Source: Trichaptum fuscoviolaceum (Eukaryota; Basidiomycota; Agaricomycetes; Hymenochaetales; Trichaptaceae). Taken from it: a DNA stretch of 64,000 bases. The DNA is taken from positions 3,288,707 through 3,352,706 of the forward strand of contig CAJSYZ010000008.1 in the NCBI GenBank assembly GCA_910574455.1. Direction: 5' to 3'. The translations under genes and the position numbers were made by a program. This document shows, one piece after another, positions 23,840 to 34,114 of this stretch. The notes under the pieces are model-generated. The model was given only the letters and a program-made list of their open reading frames with translations, was not told where the DNA came from and searched no databases. Within the stretch, counting starts at the first letter, position 1; each line of letters begins with the position of its first letter.

Positions 23840-24999
23840 GGATGCATTGCCAGTAGCTTGAAAGAGATTGAATGTGACTCGATTATTATCCTCAAACAGT
23901 CAACCTGAGGTCAGACGCACATTGACCCAGTCGACCGCTGACCTGACCCGTAGGTCAAGGGCTTGCTACTGCTACTACTAGTATGCACTCAGGCTGGCGG
24001 CATTCAAGTTGCAGTGCCAGCACCCCGGCCGGCGGCCCGCCGCCGCCGCCACTGGCACTCACTGGCAGGCTGGCAGTGCCAGCCTGAGTGCAACTTCAAC
24101 TTCAACTTCTTGAACTTGAAGTCACTGGCACGGTGTCGCGTCTCCGAGTCTTAACTTCTTGAATCATCTTCGAACTTAAAGTGGTTGCGCCCGCTTATAA
24201 TCCGCTGCTACTTGAGATTTCCTGCTGCCAATTGCTTGCTTGCGTCGGACAAGAATGTTACCCGAATTATTGCGAAGCCAATGCCGTGCCACCGGAAAAG
24301 AGGTCGCGCCCGCTATGAAAAATCTGTGTAACGTGCAGCGGAGGCCCTCCTCGTCAGAGGCTGCGCCTTCCTCAGTGGTGTCACCCCCTTGGTAGCCCAA
24401 TTCACTCTGGAGCAAGGACCTTTTCGGCGAGCTGTCAGACTTAGGGTTTTTGGTCAGAACAGAGTCGGCCCAGGTCGACCTGTAACCCGACCTATGTTGA
24501 CCTTGACCTATGGGTCAGAGTGGGTCAAGGCTGAAGTCAGGTATCTTAGGCAGATCTCCGACCGGGTCACTGGCAGGTCGGGATCGAACCAAAATAGTCT
24601 CGTAACCAGCTGAAGATTGCGATACTATGCGATACTACGCAAACCGGCGCTCTCTGCGGAAAGGACATAAAAAAACGCTAGTACTAACCTCAGGCTGCCA
24701 CTGGCAGTGCTCATGAGGCTAGAACCAAAATTAGCCTTGACTTCAGGTCAGGTCAGGCCAGCCCATTACGGACACCGTGCTTTCCGTCTCCTCGGAGATC
24801 ACTGGCAGATACGACTTCAACCTCAGGCAGTGCAGCCTGAGTGACTCGGGCCAGTGCCAGTGCCAGTGGCGTGTGAATGATGGAAACTGGAGAAGCCTGA
24901 GGGTACTTATAACTTGAAGAGACAGCCCCGTGCCCTCTATCTCTTTTGACCACTGCCAAGATCATCTACCCTCTACCTTCCACACACATTATCTCTACT
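23560..24999. repeat. gene-free spacer between the duplicated protease-domain genes
   Basis: The first part (to 23839) belongs to the duplicated unit. The rest is repeat-word DNA (AACTTGAACTTG, CACTGGCAGGCTGGCAGTG near 24050-24085). A GC-rich block at 24170-24460 shows no convincing gene. A GGGTCA/TGACCT-rich patch at about 24460-24570 resembles the ends of the hAT-like insertion at 59619. A tRNA-like patch lies at 24571-24640. The 5' region of copy 2 has GTGTGAATGATG at 24871-24882 but no clear TATAAAA. Confidence 0.45.
24571..24640 (-). other. tRNA-like relic (B-box and partial A-box)
   Basis: On the minus strand CAGCTGGTTACGAG is followed eight bases later by GGTTCGATCCC, a perfect B-box/T-loop match. 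The distance is too short for a tRNA, as if the anticodon arm were deleted, and no acceptor stem forms. A decayed tRNA or tRNA-derived SINE is possible; chance is not excluded. Confidence 0.25.
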
Positions 25000-27711
25000 A
25001 TGGCACTTGCCTTACGTTCTCCGGGCTTGCCACGTCAATACTATGGCAATAGAGCAAACAATGACCGACGCGGATGTGAGTTCTGCGTTCTCCATCTCTG
25101 TCACAGGCAATACTGATTGCTGACTACCCCAATAGTACAAGACAAAGATGTACTGGGAGATACAACGCCACCTTTCAGTGCGCAATGTGCGTCCTATGCC
25201 TTCCTTCACTGACACTGGCAATACTGATTACTGCATCACCCATCTCTAGTTTTGCAGGCCCTAGGGGTTAACGTTGAAGAAGCTGCAGGAGGACATTCTT
25301 CATCAATGCCGACTGAAAGTGAGTCCTTCCTTCCCTTCACTGACACTGGCGAAACTGATTGGTACTTAACCCGTTACCAGTTTCACAGGCCCCAGAAACT
25401 GCGATTACTGATGACGAACCTGTGAAGGACAAGGTTCGGGGGAACGATTTATCATTGCCGGTGGCCCTGCCCGTGGGTCATTCACCGTCACGAGTTCCTT
25501 AGACTCGGAGGGGGGAAGCCTCCTACTATCAATTCCTCTCGCATCCCTTCAACCAGACTTGAAGTCACAGCAAACCAAGTCCGTCCTGTCTTCAGCGGTT
25601 GTGAATACGATTCTCGCGCAAAATCCTAACGCTTATCTCCCACGACGAACACATGTGTCAGAAGAGGAGCAGAAAGGTTACTACCTTGGCTTCCCTGGCA
25701 AACCGCGCCTGCTCGGGCAAACCGGTCCCAATTGGACGGCGACCAAAGAACGTAAATATGTGGGCATTGTTGGAAATCACCGGATTGCCAATGTATGGCC
25801 GCAACTGCTCAAGAAGATCATGAAGTATCTCAATTCCGAGAATTTGCGGTGGAACAGTCTGGAAGCCAACCGTGTTGCCTACGGAGATAGTCGGGTGTGC
25901 CCTGTTTTTGTTTTGATCGGAGTCAACGACCCGTCACTTCGCACTGAAGATGCGTGCCGCATCGCGGAACGCGTTAAAGAGTTCCTCTTTGAAATGCGCA
26001 TCTTCGACGTTGAGGTCGAGCTCAGGGAGCGAAAAATCATTAGCGCCTCAGGCCAGGGCAAAGCTTCTGTCAGTGTTCCACCTGTTGTGCGCACTGGCAC
26101 CGGCGACTCAAATACTCTGGCTAGCGGTCATGCTGAGACTGGCGTTGGCAATACCGCTCCCGTTCACACTGGCTTCAGTTTTCATCCGGAACTCACCAAC
26201 CTTCCCAGACGTTCCGATCGTCGCACTGCTCCGACAAACAATGGAGGTGCGGGGGATGTCACTGAGCATAATGACGGTAACAGCACCAGGCCCCTTGTCG
26301 CTAGCGCTCACGGGGCAGAACCCTACGCCTACCCAACAGAGGAACTGTTCACCGCACCTGCGGGAGCCGATAATTATTTCCGCCTGTGGGATCGCATGAT
26401 GGATTCCCCAAGCAGGCCAGTGGCAGCTGCCAACAAGCCACTCAGTCGTATGACACCGTCTTTCTCCATGGTCACAGGAACTTGCCTTGGCAATCTGGAG
26501 GGTGGCTTCTCAACGGGGTCGCTCTTTATCCTACAAAAGCTCGATAACACGACGTTCAAGGTGTTCATCCTCGGTACTCGCCATGGCAACGTTCCTTCGA
26601 AATTCGGAGACTACGATCCATACGCAGATACAAGAAATAAGCCGCGCGACCCAAACGACAATTGCCCAATTTATCTCTTCTCTCGCGAGGCTCTAGCCGC
26701 CCATGTGCCAATGATTGGCGCGCTTCACGATGAGTTAGAAGCGGCAGCGTTTACTCACTGGCAGTCACTGGCACCTGATCTTCCGCCGTCTGCTGAACAA
26801 CAAGCTTTCGCGGATATCGTAAACAAGTGTCGATTCATTGAGCAATCTTGGCTTGATAAGACGTCATCGCCATGTTTGTGGATTAATAATCGTATTGGGA
26901 AAGTGGCCAATGCCCCTCTCGAAGAATGGGTAACTTGACTATCTCCAAGAGACCCTACCTTACGGATTGGTGCTTGATCGAGGTGGACGACCAATGCCTC
27001 CCCAACGAATTTGAATTTTCCTCTACTGATGGTGAAGGTCTCAGTTGGAACAATTTCTATAACGTCATCGACATTAATAGGCTTCCTCCATCGTCGGCAG
27101 CTCAGTCTGTACCACGAGAAGCACTCTTGTCTAGGCTTGGCTGGAAAGGGAGGGACTTCTTTAGTCCAATCCGAATTGCGGGATATGTTCCGGAAGAAAA
27201 TATATTCCCCCGGGTCCAGGAGCACCAATTGGACGCAGATTATGATTATGGATGGACTTTCATCGACAATCTCGTCGCTGTGGGGTTTAAGCGAACTGTG
27301 TACAAATGGGGCTGGAAAACTGGCCATACGTTAGGCGAGGTCAACAACGTTGCTGCCGTTCTCAGATCTATGCAGGTTTCCCCTGGGCACGTTGAGCAGA
27401 CTACGCATATTGCTTTACAGATCCCACCGGGTTCGGTTGGTTTAGGGAATATCGGGCATAGGAACAATGCTATGTTCGCAGAACCGGGGGATTCGGGTGC
27501 CATAATCATTGATCAGCACAGACGTGCAGTTGGTACCATTTTAGCTTGCGGACTCATCGAAGCGAGGGATAGGGATAATCAGAGTGTACTCGACGGTTAT
27601 ACTTATGGTGTCGCTCTATGGCAAACGGTGGAAGAGCTTGGGACCTCTTTTTCTCTAGCTGGAAGTGAATTCAAGCTAGGCATGAATGCACTTCCGGACA
27701 ATGAAGTATAA
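25000..27711 (+). pseudogene. trypsin-like-protease-domain protein, copy 2, two frameshifts
   Basis: A tandem copy of the 20648-23367 gene with a different first half of exon 1 (ATG at 25000; MALALRSPGLPRQYYG) and then the same exon pattern. A base is missing near 25424, where copy 1 reads CCTGTGCAAGG, which shifts the frame in exon 4. A second single-base difference near 26911 leads to a TGA at 26936-26938. This separates the N-terminal domain and His-box from the Asp- and Ser-boxes (DWCLIEVDD, GDSGAIIID), which remain open from 26926. It also has a net 6-base gain at about 26757, adding an ACTGGCAGT repeat word to the coding sequence. As read it cannot make a complete protein; sequencing error in a near-identical tandem copy is the alternative. 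Confidence 0.8.
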
Positions 27712-28183
27712 CGATGCTCCTCTCAACTCCTATAGTAGTAATTAGTGGAGCTCTTTTCTTATTCTCATGCGATGGTGTTGCGTATTCGTACGTTTGTTTC
27801 CTGCTCTGTGTTTGATGGCCTTTGGCGTGCGCTTTATGTGGTAGTACATGTATGACTTGAGGAAATGGGAATGATATTGCAAGTGTGGTTTCCATCCGTG
27901 AACTTGAAGTATACTGCTAGCTAGTAGCCAGTGATAACTTGAACTTGTACTTGTTCTAGTGACATGATTCGCGACTTGGACTCGGACAGTTGGAGGATCG
28001 TCTTCCCTCGGCGGATGGGCCCTGATTTGAAGTTTATGGGGAATTATTGCTTATTACTTCAAGATGAAGCCACTTGAACTTCAGGCTGTATAATCATGGT
28101 CTTGAATCATTGTATGCGTAACAACGTTAGAAGTTAAACTTGAAGGGGACACGGAAAGTTCAAGTTGCGGAGTCATACGACTC
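25051..28183 (+). repeat. segmental direct duplication, copy 2
   Basis: Near-identical partner of 20711-23839, offset by 4,340 bp. The junctions are AGAGCAAACAATG at 25051 and ATACGACTC at 28183, after which the two flanks diverge. The unit excludes the first 63 bp of the coding sequence of copy 1, so copy 2 gained a new 5' end. Confidence 0.9.
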
Positions 28184-29381
28184 AGCCTCCAAGTCGGATC
28201 ATGATGCATTGCCATCGTTCAAGTTGAAGCTCAGGCTGCCACTGCCAGTGGCAGTGGACTCTGACCCTCCTCAGGCTCCGGTACCGAACTACCACCATGT
28301 TCGAGTAATACTGCTATAGTAGTGGGTTTATCATAAGATACATTTCTGCAAATACTGTGAGATATATATATTGTAGACGATGCACGAAGAGGCAGCATGA
28401 AGATGGTTTACGGCATAAAGGAAATAGGGATAGATATGTACGAGGTCTGTACAACTTGAAGGATGGGGAACGGCGAAGAAAGAACTTGAAGGACCTCCTG
28501 AAGACTCGGAGAAACATGAAATAGAGTGGATAGAAAAGGTGAGTAAATATGAATGCAATCCAAGGAACCACAACTCATATGTACCATCATGATGATAGGC
28601 TTCGTACTACATACTATTTCAGTGCACGCGACATCATCTCTGCTGGTCCTGGCACTGACAAACGTCAGCCTGAGCAGCTTCGTTTTCGAACTTGTTGAAG
28701 CTACAGCCTGCCAGTGACTACTTAATTTGTCACACGTTACCCCTCATGAACTTGAAGGACAGAAGGGTGTTAAAGCACTTTACCATCACATTTGAGGTCT
28801 CAAGAACTGCATAGTGATAGAAGTATGGATATCATATAAGTTTTTGAGATAATATCGAGAAAATGAGGCAGGAAAAAGTGAACAAGAGCATAGATTTTAG
28901 CTCAGCCTGCTGCCACTGCACTGGCAGTGGCAGCCTTGGTGCCAGTGCCAGTGAGCGCACAGCCAAAATCATAGGAAGGTATCCTGTGACTGCCAGTGTC
29001 ACTTCACTGCCAGTGGCAAGTTGAGTCACCGCTTTTTACACCCACCTCAGGCTGTATTGTTGAACTTGTACTTCCTCCACCGTTTTCCTCGAGGAAGCCC
29101 AAGAAACCTACGGCGACGTGGGCGAACTACACAACCTCGCTATCGCTCGGAATTACAGGCCCAGACGAGGAACGAAATTACCTGAGCTCGAACATTGAAA
29201 GACTCAGTGTTTAGTAGGCGATTGGAAAGTTGTCGCACCACCCCCCTCCGCGGTTCCCCGGTCACTCAAAAGAAGGCGTGCTTTAAGGCGGACAGCCGCA
29301 GACTCGGACCCAAGAGGCGAAGATAGAAAGTGTGGTGGACGAGGAGGAGTGCTAGCCTGAGTGGGCTTGAAACAGTTTGAA
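28184..29381. other. gene-poor stretch
   Basis: Repeat words at 28205-28270 and 28900-29010 (CACTGCCAGTGGCAGTGG, GTGCCAGTGCCAGTGAG) flank an AT-rich part (28310-28600). A short open stretch at about 29085-29210 (KPTATWANYTTSLSLGITGP) has no start or neighbours that support a gene. Nothing else identified. Confidence 0.4.
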
Positions 29382-29755
29382 TGTGTCTCGATCTCTTGAA
29401 ATTTCGTGAGTTCCTTCTTTCCGTTACCGATTCCGAGTCCTTGGAAATCAGGTATCACGAAGTTTTTAAATGTTTCTTCAGAGAAATGAAGACAGCTTCA
29501 AAATGACTGTGACTCGATCTCTTAAAATTTCGTGAGTTCCTTTTTTCCGTCTCCTCGGAAATCAAATATCACAAAGTCTTCACAATGCTTCTTCAGAGAA
29601 ATGAAGACAGCTTCAAGATGACTGTGACTCGATCTCTTAAAATTTTGTGAGTTCTTTTTTCCGGATCAACTTCGGAAATCAGATATAACAAAGTCTCCCA
29701 ATGCTTCTTCAGAGTAATGAAATCAAGAAGACGACTTCAAGATGAACTTTACTTG
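29382..29755. repeat. three tandem units of about 115-125 bp
   Basis: Units start with (T/A)CTCGATCTCTT(A/G)AAATTT near 29386, 29511 and 29626. They share GTGAGTTCCTTTTTTCCG, CGGAAATCA and TGCTTCTTCAGAGAAATGAA. Units 2 and 3 are closest. No coding potential; origin unknown. Confidence 0.75.
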
Positions 29756-29866
29756 ATTTCGTACTAAAGCGGATTTATTCTCTTCCATCAGAATCAGAGC
29801 GCTGCGCAGTGTGACTCGGACTCGCAGGCGGTGGGCGGTGAGCGCTCTTTCGAATAATCCAGAAGA

Positions 29867-30151
29867 ATGGTTCAAACAGCTTCAAGTTATAAAAGGAGGA
29901 CAAAATATCTCTTTGCTAAATATCCTATGCTCGCGCGATCATTAACTGTCATGCTACTCAACATTATAACCTTTATCCTGCGCTTCATAGCAGCATTTAT
30001 GTCTAATTGCGGAGTCCGAGTCGGAGGAAGGCGCGAGTTGGACGAAGAGGACGCGATTGACAAAGGTGATTCAAGCCGTTTACTATCTCAGTACAGAATG
30101 AAAGCTGACCCTTTGTTTCCTACAGTATACGATAGACTCGGAGAATTCTGA
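29867..30151 (+). CDS. possible small gene or first exon, hydrophobic segment then acidic tail
   Basis: An ATG-started frame of 94 codons: a basic start (YKRRTKYLFAKYP), a 25-residue hydrophobic segment (SLTVMLLNIITFILRFIAAF) that could span a membrane, then RRELDEEDAIDKGDSSR. A plausible further exon with DSENSDATSGSVGCYERC begins near 30126 in another frame, so the true end may lie downstream of an intron. It is the last candidate gene before the right end of E1. No family recognised, and it may be spurious. Confidence 0.3.
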   Translation: MVQTASSYKRRTKYLFAKYPMLARSLTVMLLNIITFILRFIAAFMSNCGVRVGGRRELDEEDAIDKGDSSRLLSQYRMKADPLFPTVYDRLGEF

Positions 30152-30639
30152 CGCTACTAGTGGCAGCGTCGGTTGTTATGAGAGGTGTGAGGTTCGTTCA
30201 AAAAATGCTAGGGTATGTATAACTTCCTGCCTCAGCACTGTTTATTCACTTACAAGTAGTCTACCATCTTCCAGTCTCTCTCTATGATTCAGGGCTTGAC
30301 TTTTCAAAATTTCCACAACAACTTAAATCGACACAGGCATGACTCAGGCTAGTACTACTCTAGTAGTAGTAGTAGCGGTGCTCCTTCAAGTGCAAATTGT
30401 TTTCTCGCTTCCACCAGAACAAACATTTTACTTTACTATGAAAGATTAGAAATATCATATTGCTGGCATGTGTTTATCAGATATAATATGTATTCAAGTT
30501 GGTAAGTGCAATGATACACAGCATCAAAGTTGAGTGATGACATCCAATTTGGAGAACTTCCGTTTCGAAACTGATGCACTTATGTTGCACTTACCATTGC
30601 ACTTGAACTGCCCACTGGCATGCCGGTGCTTAAACCTCA
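30152..30639. other. gene-free stretch before the right end of E1
   Basis: A TAGTAGTAGTAGTAG run at about 30361-30375 and AT-rich sequence. No supported gene. Confidence 0.4.
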
Positions 30640-30838
30640 CTTAATCCTGGCTTGCCGCCTGATGTACAATTCCCCTCCTTTTGCACTGATTTTATCCTGA
30701 AACGCCGTGTTTTAAGGCCATCAGGCAGCCAGACAACCCTTCAGGCAGGCGTGGCAGCGCTTCGACCCATTTAAGAAAGCTTCAGGGCGCGCCAGGACGC
30801 GCCAGTCGCCGTAAGCAAAAGGAAGTTTCCCTGATGTA
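30640..30838 (-). repeat. right terminal/subterminal repeat of E1
   Basis: About 200 bp closely similar to 57660-57842: shared CCTGATGTACA, CTGAAACGCCG, AAGGCCATCAGGCAGCCAG, TTCAGGCAGGC, CCCATTTAAG and GGACGCGCCAG. It ends with the inverted partner of the left terminal repeat (GTAAGCAAAAGGAAGTTTCC then CTGATG, last base 30836) and a flanking TA. An internal CCTGATGTA at 30658-30666 suggests a duplicated end. Confidence 0.65.
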
Positions 30839-30848
30839 GACACGGAGC

Positions 30849-30956
30849 ATCTGGCAGACCCCCCTCCCCCCTCTGCCAGATCCTAGAAGTTTAGGACGCC
30901 CGGGCAAGACCGACAGCTTGGCTCCGATCCTTTTAGGACGAAAATGTCGTCCTAAA
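30849..30956. other. two perfect 10-bp stem hairpins just outside the right end of E1
   Basis: ATCTGGCAGA (30849-30858) pairs with TCTGCCAGAT (30872-30881) around a C-rich loop. TTTAGGACGA (30932-30941) pairs with TCGTCCTAAA (30947-30956) around AAATG. The second word also occurs outside the left end of E1 at about 2639. Confidence 0.7.
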
Positions 30957-31045
30957 TCCTTACGGGAAGTCATCCAGTATCACCTCACACTTCGAGTTGC
31001 TGTTCGACTTCGATGGTCTAGTATTTCGGCAACTGGCAACTGGTC

Positions 31046-31728
31046 TCAGTGTGCAATCTTCCTTTTAATGCTAGCTATCTCACTCGTGTGATTGCTGATG
31101 CGGAGAAGAGGTCCTTTCTCGACTCGGACATGCGCTAGAACTGGTGAACTTAGCGCATCACAATGATGTCGTTGTCGGCCATAGGATGACAAGAGATGAT
31201 GCTTGACTCCGAGCGAGGTGTAATAAGAAGACATGGCTCTTCTAGAGCCTGTAGTGAGGTTGATCTCGAATGTGAGTTCATACTTCATGCTATGGAGCTC
31301 AACCTTGTTAAGCTTCAGCCCTGTTCACGGACTTTTAGATGCTCTATATTGTTCCTCTCTGTTCCCAAAATCTCGCTCTTCGTCTCTTAGGCACTGGCCA
31401 TTGGACTTCTGCTCCTTCCGGTTGGTCGAAGGAGACGGCGATCATCATTTTTTCAAACCCTGCCAATTTCGAAGGCTTGGATGGCTCTTCGGACTTCCGG
31501 CAATGCCGTGCTATATAAGATGTGTCTCTCGGTTCAATAGGAGGGAATTCTTTCTGAGAGTGCACAGTACCATCGGCGCCTTTCTGCATATAGAACATGT
31601 GCAGCGCTCTGCCTATGATTCTCCGTTATCGGGAAGACTGCTTGCTCCATGCCTATTTTTGATAATGCTTCTTTGAAAACTATTATTGCTCGTTTCTTTC
31701 TGTCCAGAATTCTGGTATCGCGGCGCAA
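31046..31728 (-). pseudogene. possible decayed minus-strand coding region of unknown type
   Basis: Two overlapping minus frames look more protein-like than the plus strand: RRDTRILDRKKRAIIVFKEA then EPRDTSYIARHCRKSEEPSK and FEKMMIAVSFDQPEGAEVQW, with a further stretch to 31046. Joining them needs frame changes, so this is at best a degraded gene or transposon remnant. I could not match it to a family. It lies between the right end of E1 and gene Y1. Confidence 0.25.
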
Positions 31729-32013
31729 AGCTCGTCTTTCTACTATAAAGGCGAGAGAATTAATTCTACGAGGGTTTGAACGCAGTTGAATTGCCTGGGC
31801 GAACTGAGATGTTTAACTGTTTTACTCAGCACAGTAGTGGATAAACCAGTGAACACCGCCTACCGTGGTGTTATATAGCAATCAATGAGAGTCGTTGGTT
31901 CACAGGATTGCATGACGTTTATAGCTCGGTCATCGATTCGCTACCTTATGTCCTTCCGTAATCGTCCACCCTCCCTCTTTCAGCCTTAACATCGTCAGTC
32001 CTCCTTGTCCAGT

Positions 32014-34114
32014 ATGTCGAAACTGATCAAAGCACTCTATAGCGCATTGAAGAAGAAGACGAAAAGAAATGAGGATGATGCAGCTGTCTTATATGGTGGC
32101 TTCAGGGGTTTCTTTCATTACTTCCCAGCACTACATTCGCGTACAGGCACTAACTCGGGGGACGTCACAGAGAGCGACACGAGTTCCACGTTATCCTGCT
32201 CAACAAATGCAACAGCCGACGATAACCCAGGCACTGGTCGATTAGTCGACAAGTACTTCTTTCAGCCAGTAGGGAGATCAATCGAGAGACTCGCAATGCG
32301 GTTTACGATCTCTTCCCTCAATCCTGCGCAGATCTTGCGCTACATCGAGTCTGACCGTAGCTTTCGATATTTTCCTCTTGTACACCTCCCAGAACCTCTG
32401 AACGACGCCATTGTCACGCTTTCCTGTCAACGGGGATCGACATATATTGTCGGGCTGAAAAGTCTTGTGAAGCAGACACAGTATGTATCACTCTGACTTG
32501 TAAGCGTATGTGAAATCTAATTAGCATTCGAATTAGGTCTACATCCATTCACCGATCTGCAGCGGCTCTGGTTGCCCTCATCCGAGTATCTTCGGACTTC
32601 TTCCTCAGTCCTTTTTACTTAGCTGTTGTCAGCGTAGAGCCTATTTTTCATGTGGAGGCACTCGCTGAGTGCTTGGACGACTCGCATCCAGAGAAGAGGT
32701 TCTTTCTTTTTCTAGCAAGACTTGCAAGGGCAAACATTGTCGCACTATCAAGTTCTGATTTCTCCGTTGATATTTCTCCGAGTCGAGTATTAAGGCAAAG
32801 ACTCTTAGATCTTTTGCAATCACATCGGTACGAAACACAACTCCTGTACAGTGGATGAAGGTGACAGTCATCCCCCTCTTAGATGTGCCAGAGATGCTCT
32901 CTCGGTCATTGGTGAATCATGCAATATTATTGCACATGGTGCTTCGTATATTTACCAGAATCCTCGTGCGGGAGGGCCTCTCGTGGAAATTATTTACTTT
33001 ACTATAGTTCTCATCTTTCGATCCATTTCTGATTTAGCCATCTCCCCGGGTCTTATGTCTCGGACACAAGTCAACATGGTTATGACGACGCTTATACAAT
33101 GGCTTGATTTATTTTTATACCGGTGTATCTGGATGTTTCGATCCGCTCCTGATGCAGAACTACCGTATACTGTGGCAGCATTGCGAGGCCTGATATTTTC
33201 GTAAGTGACTTGGAGTAGCCCTGTGTGCATATTCCTATATTTCGCATTACTGACCTATGAATGCATTATTCACCCTAAAAAGATTAACTGAGGTTCTTCC
33301 GAGATCCTATTTCGAGGCCCTATGTTCTCCACTTCTTCCCTGGAACGTGTTGCCGAGGCGGATAAGATTCACGGGTCTTCATAACGAGGATCCGAGACTC
33401 ATCCAGAGTATTGTTGAGACGCAGGCGCGAAGGACTCAGAGGCTCCTGAACTCATTCAGCGAACTTGAAAGAGAGATTCGAGACAGCACGTCGATGTTGT
33501 ATGAGTCAACACAGTGGAAGGCCAACGATGAAGACGATGAATGGAACAACGAAAAATTGCGATACACAGTCGAACGAGCGCGGGGTGTGCAAGTGCCAGA
33601 GAACGATTTGACGGATGAGTTTAGGGCAGTGCGCGATCCATATTTCTACGACGAAGGGAAAGAAGATTTGTGGAGATGGAGGACATACAGGTATCACTGC
33701 CGTCGACGTCACGCATGGGGCCATTATTTCCGCTCGACCATGGACTGGGATCCGGACGTCATATATGCTATGAAGCACATGTTCAAGCTTCCTGCGAATT
33801 GGCTGAAGCCAACGTCGTCTCCTGCCGTTCGACTGTTTTTGCCAACCAATCCCGCACCGGAAGTAGACATCTCATCTGGAGAATCATGGAAGATATTAGC
33901 TGGGCCAACCCCAAGAACTCTGCCAAAGGAAGTGCGGATTGCGTATACGACACAGACAGGAACAACCAAGTTCAAGACGTTCTTCGCTGAGCCCTCAGCC
34001 GAGGATTTCATTCCTCTACGTGTTCGAGAGAAGGGGACTGGAAAAGCGTCACTGGAAGACTATAGAGAAGCCTTTGTCATCGAGGATAATGACGAAGCTG
34101 GATACGTGGCTTAG
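32014..34114 (+). CDS. gene Y1: unknown four-exon protein, 635 aa
   Basis: Exons 32014-32480, 32537-32827, 32883-33200 and 33283-34114 give 636 codons, all junctions phase 2 with clean GT-AG. The start MSKLIKALYSALKKKTKR looks like a basic amphipathic helix. A conserved block PGTGRLVDKYFFQPVGRSIE with RLAMRFTISSLNPAQILRYI follows, then HPEKRFFLFLARLAR, a hydrophobic helical part (VEIIYFTIVLIFRSIS, TTLIQWLDLFLYRCIWMF) and a C-terminal block with RLLNSFSELEREIRDS, WGHYFRSTMDWDPDVIYAMK and SGESWKILAG...LPKEVRIAY. The gene at 59452-62477 shares all of these, so the family is real and under constraint, but I do not recognise it. It sits between E1 and E2. Weak membrane association is possible; function unknown. 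Confidence 0.75.

Larger units (their letters stand above)
2656..30836. mobile_element. candidate giant cargo-bearing Plavaka (CACTA-like) DNA transposon, E1
   Basis: The left end reads CATCAGGGAATCTTC from 2656. The right end reads, inverted, CATCAGGGAAACTTCC from 30836, and the match continues through TTTTGCTTACGG (about 27 of 31 positions). Both ends are flanked by TA (2654-2655 and 30837-30838), a possible 2-bp target duplication. Inside are a Plavaka transposase, its divergent companion gene, two coiled-coil/helical genes and two trypsin-like-domain genes. Subterminal arrays of CAGTGC and TCAGTGCCTCAGTG words lie inside the left end. A size of about 28 kb is large for a DNA transposon. 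The ends might instead belong to separate small elements, so the boundary claim is an inference from matching ends, matching flanks and the parallel structure of E2. Confidence 0.45.

Noticed and set aside
29382..29755. CRISPR-like array
   Set aside because: Only three long units without regular unique spacers, in a fungal genome; an ordinary tandem repeat.
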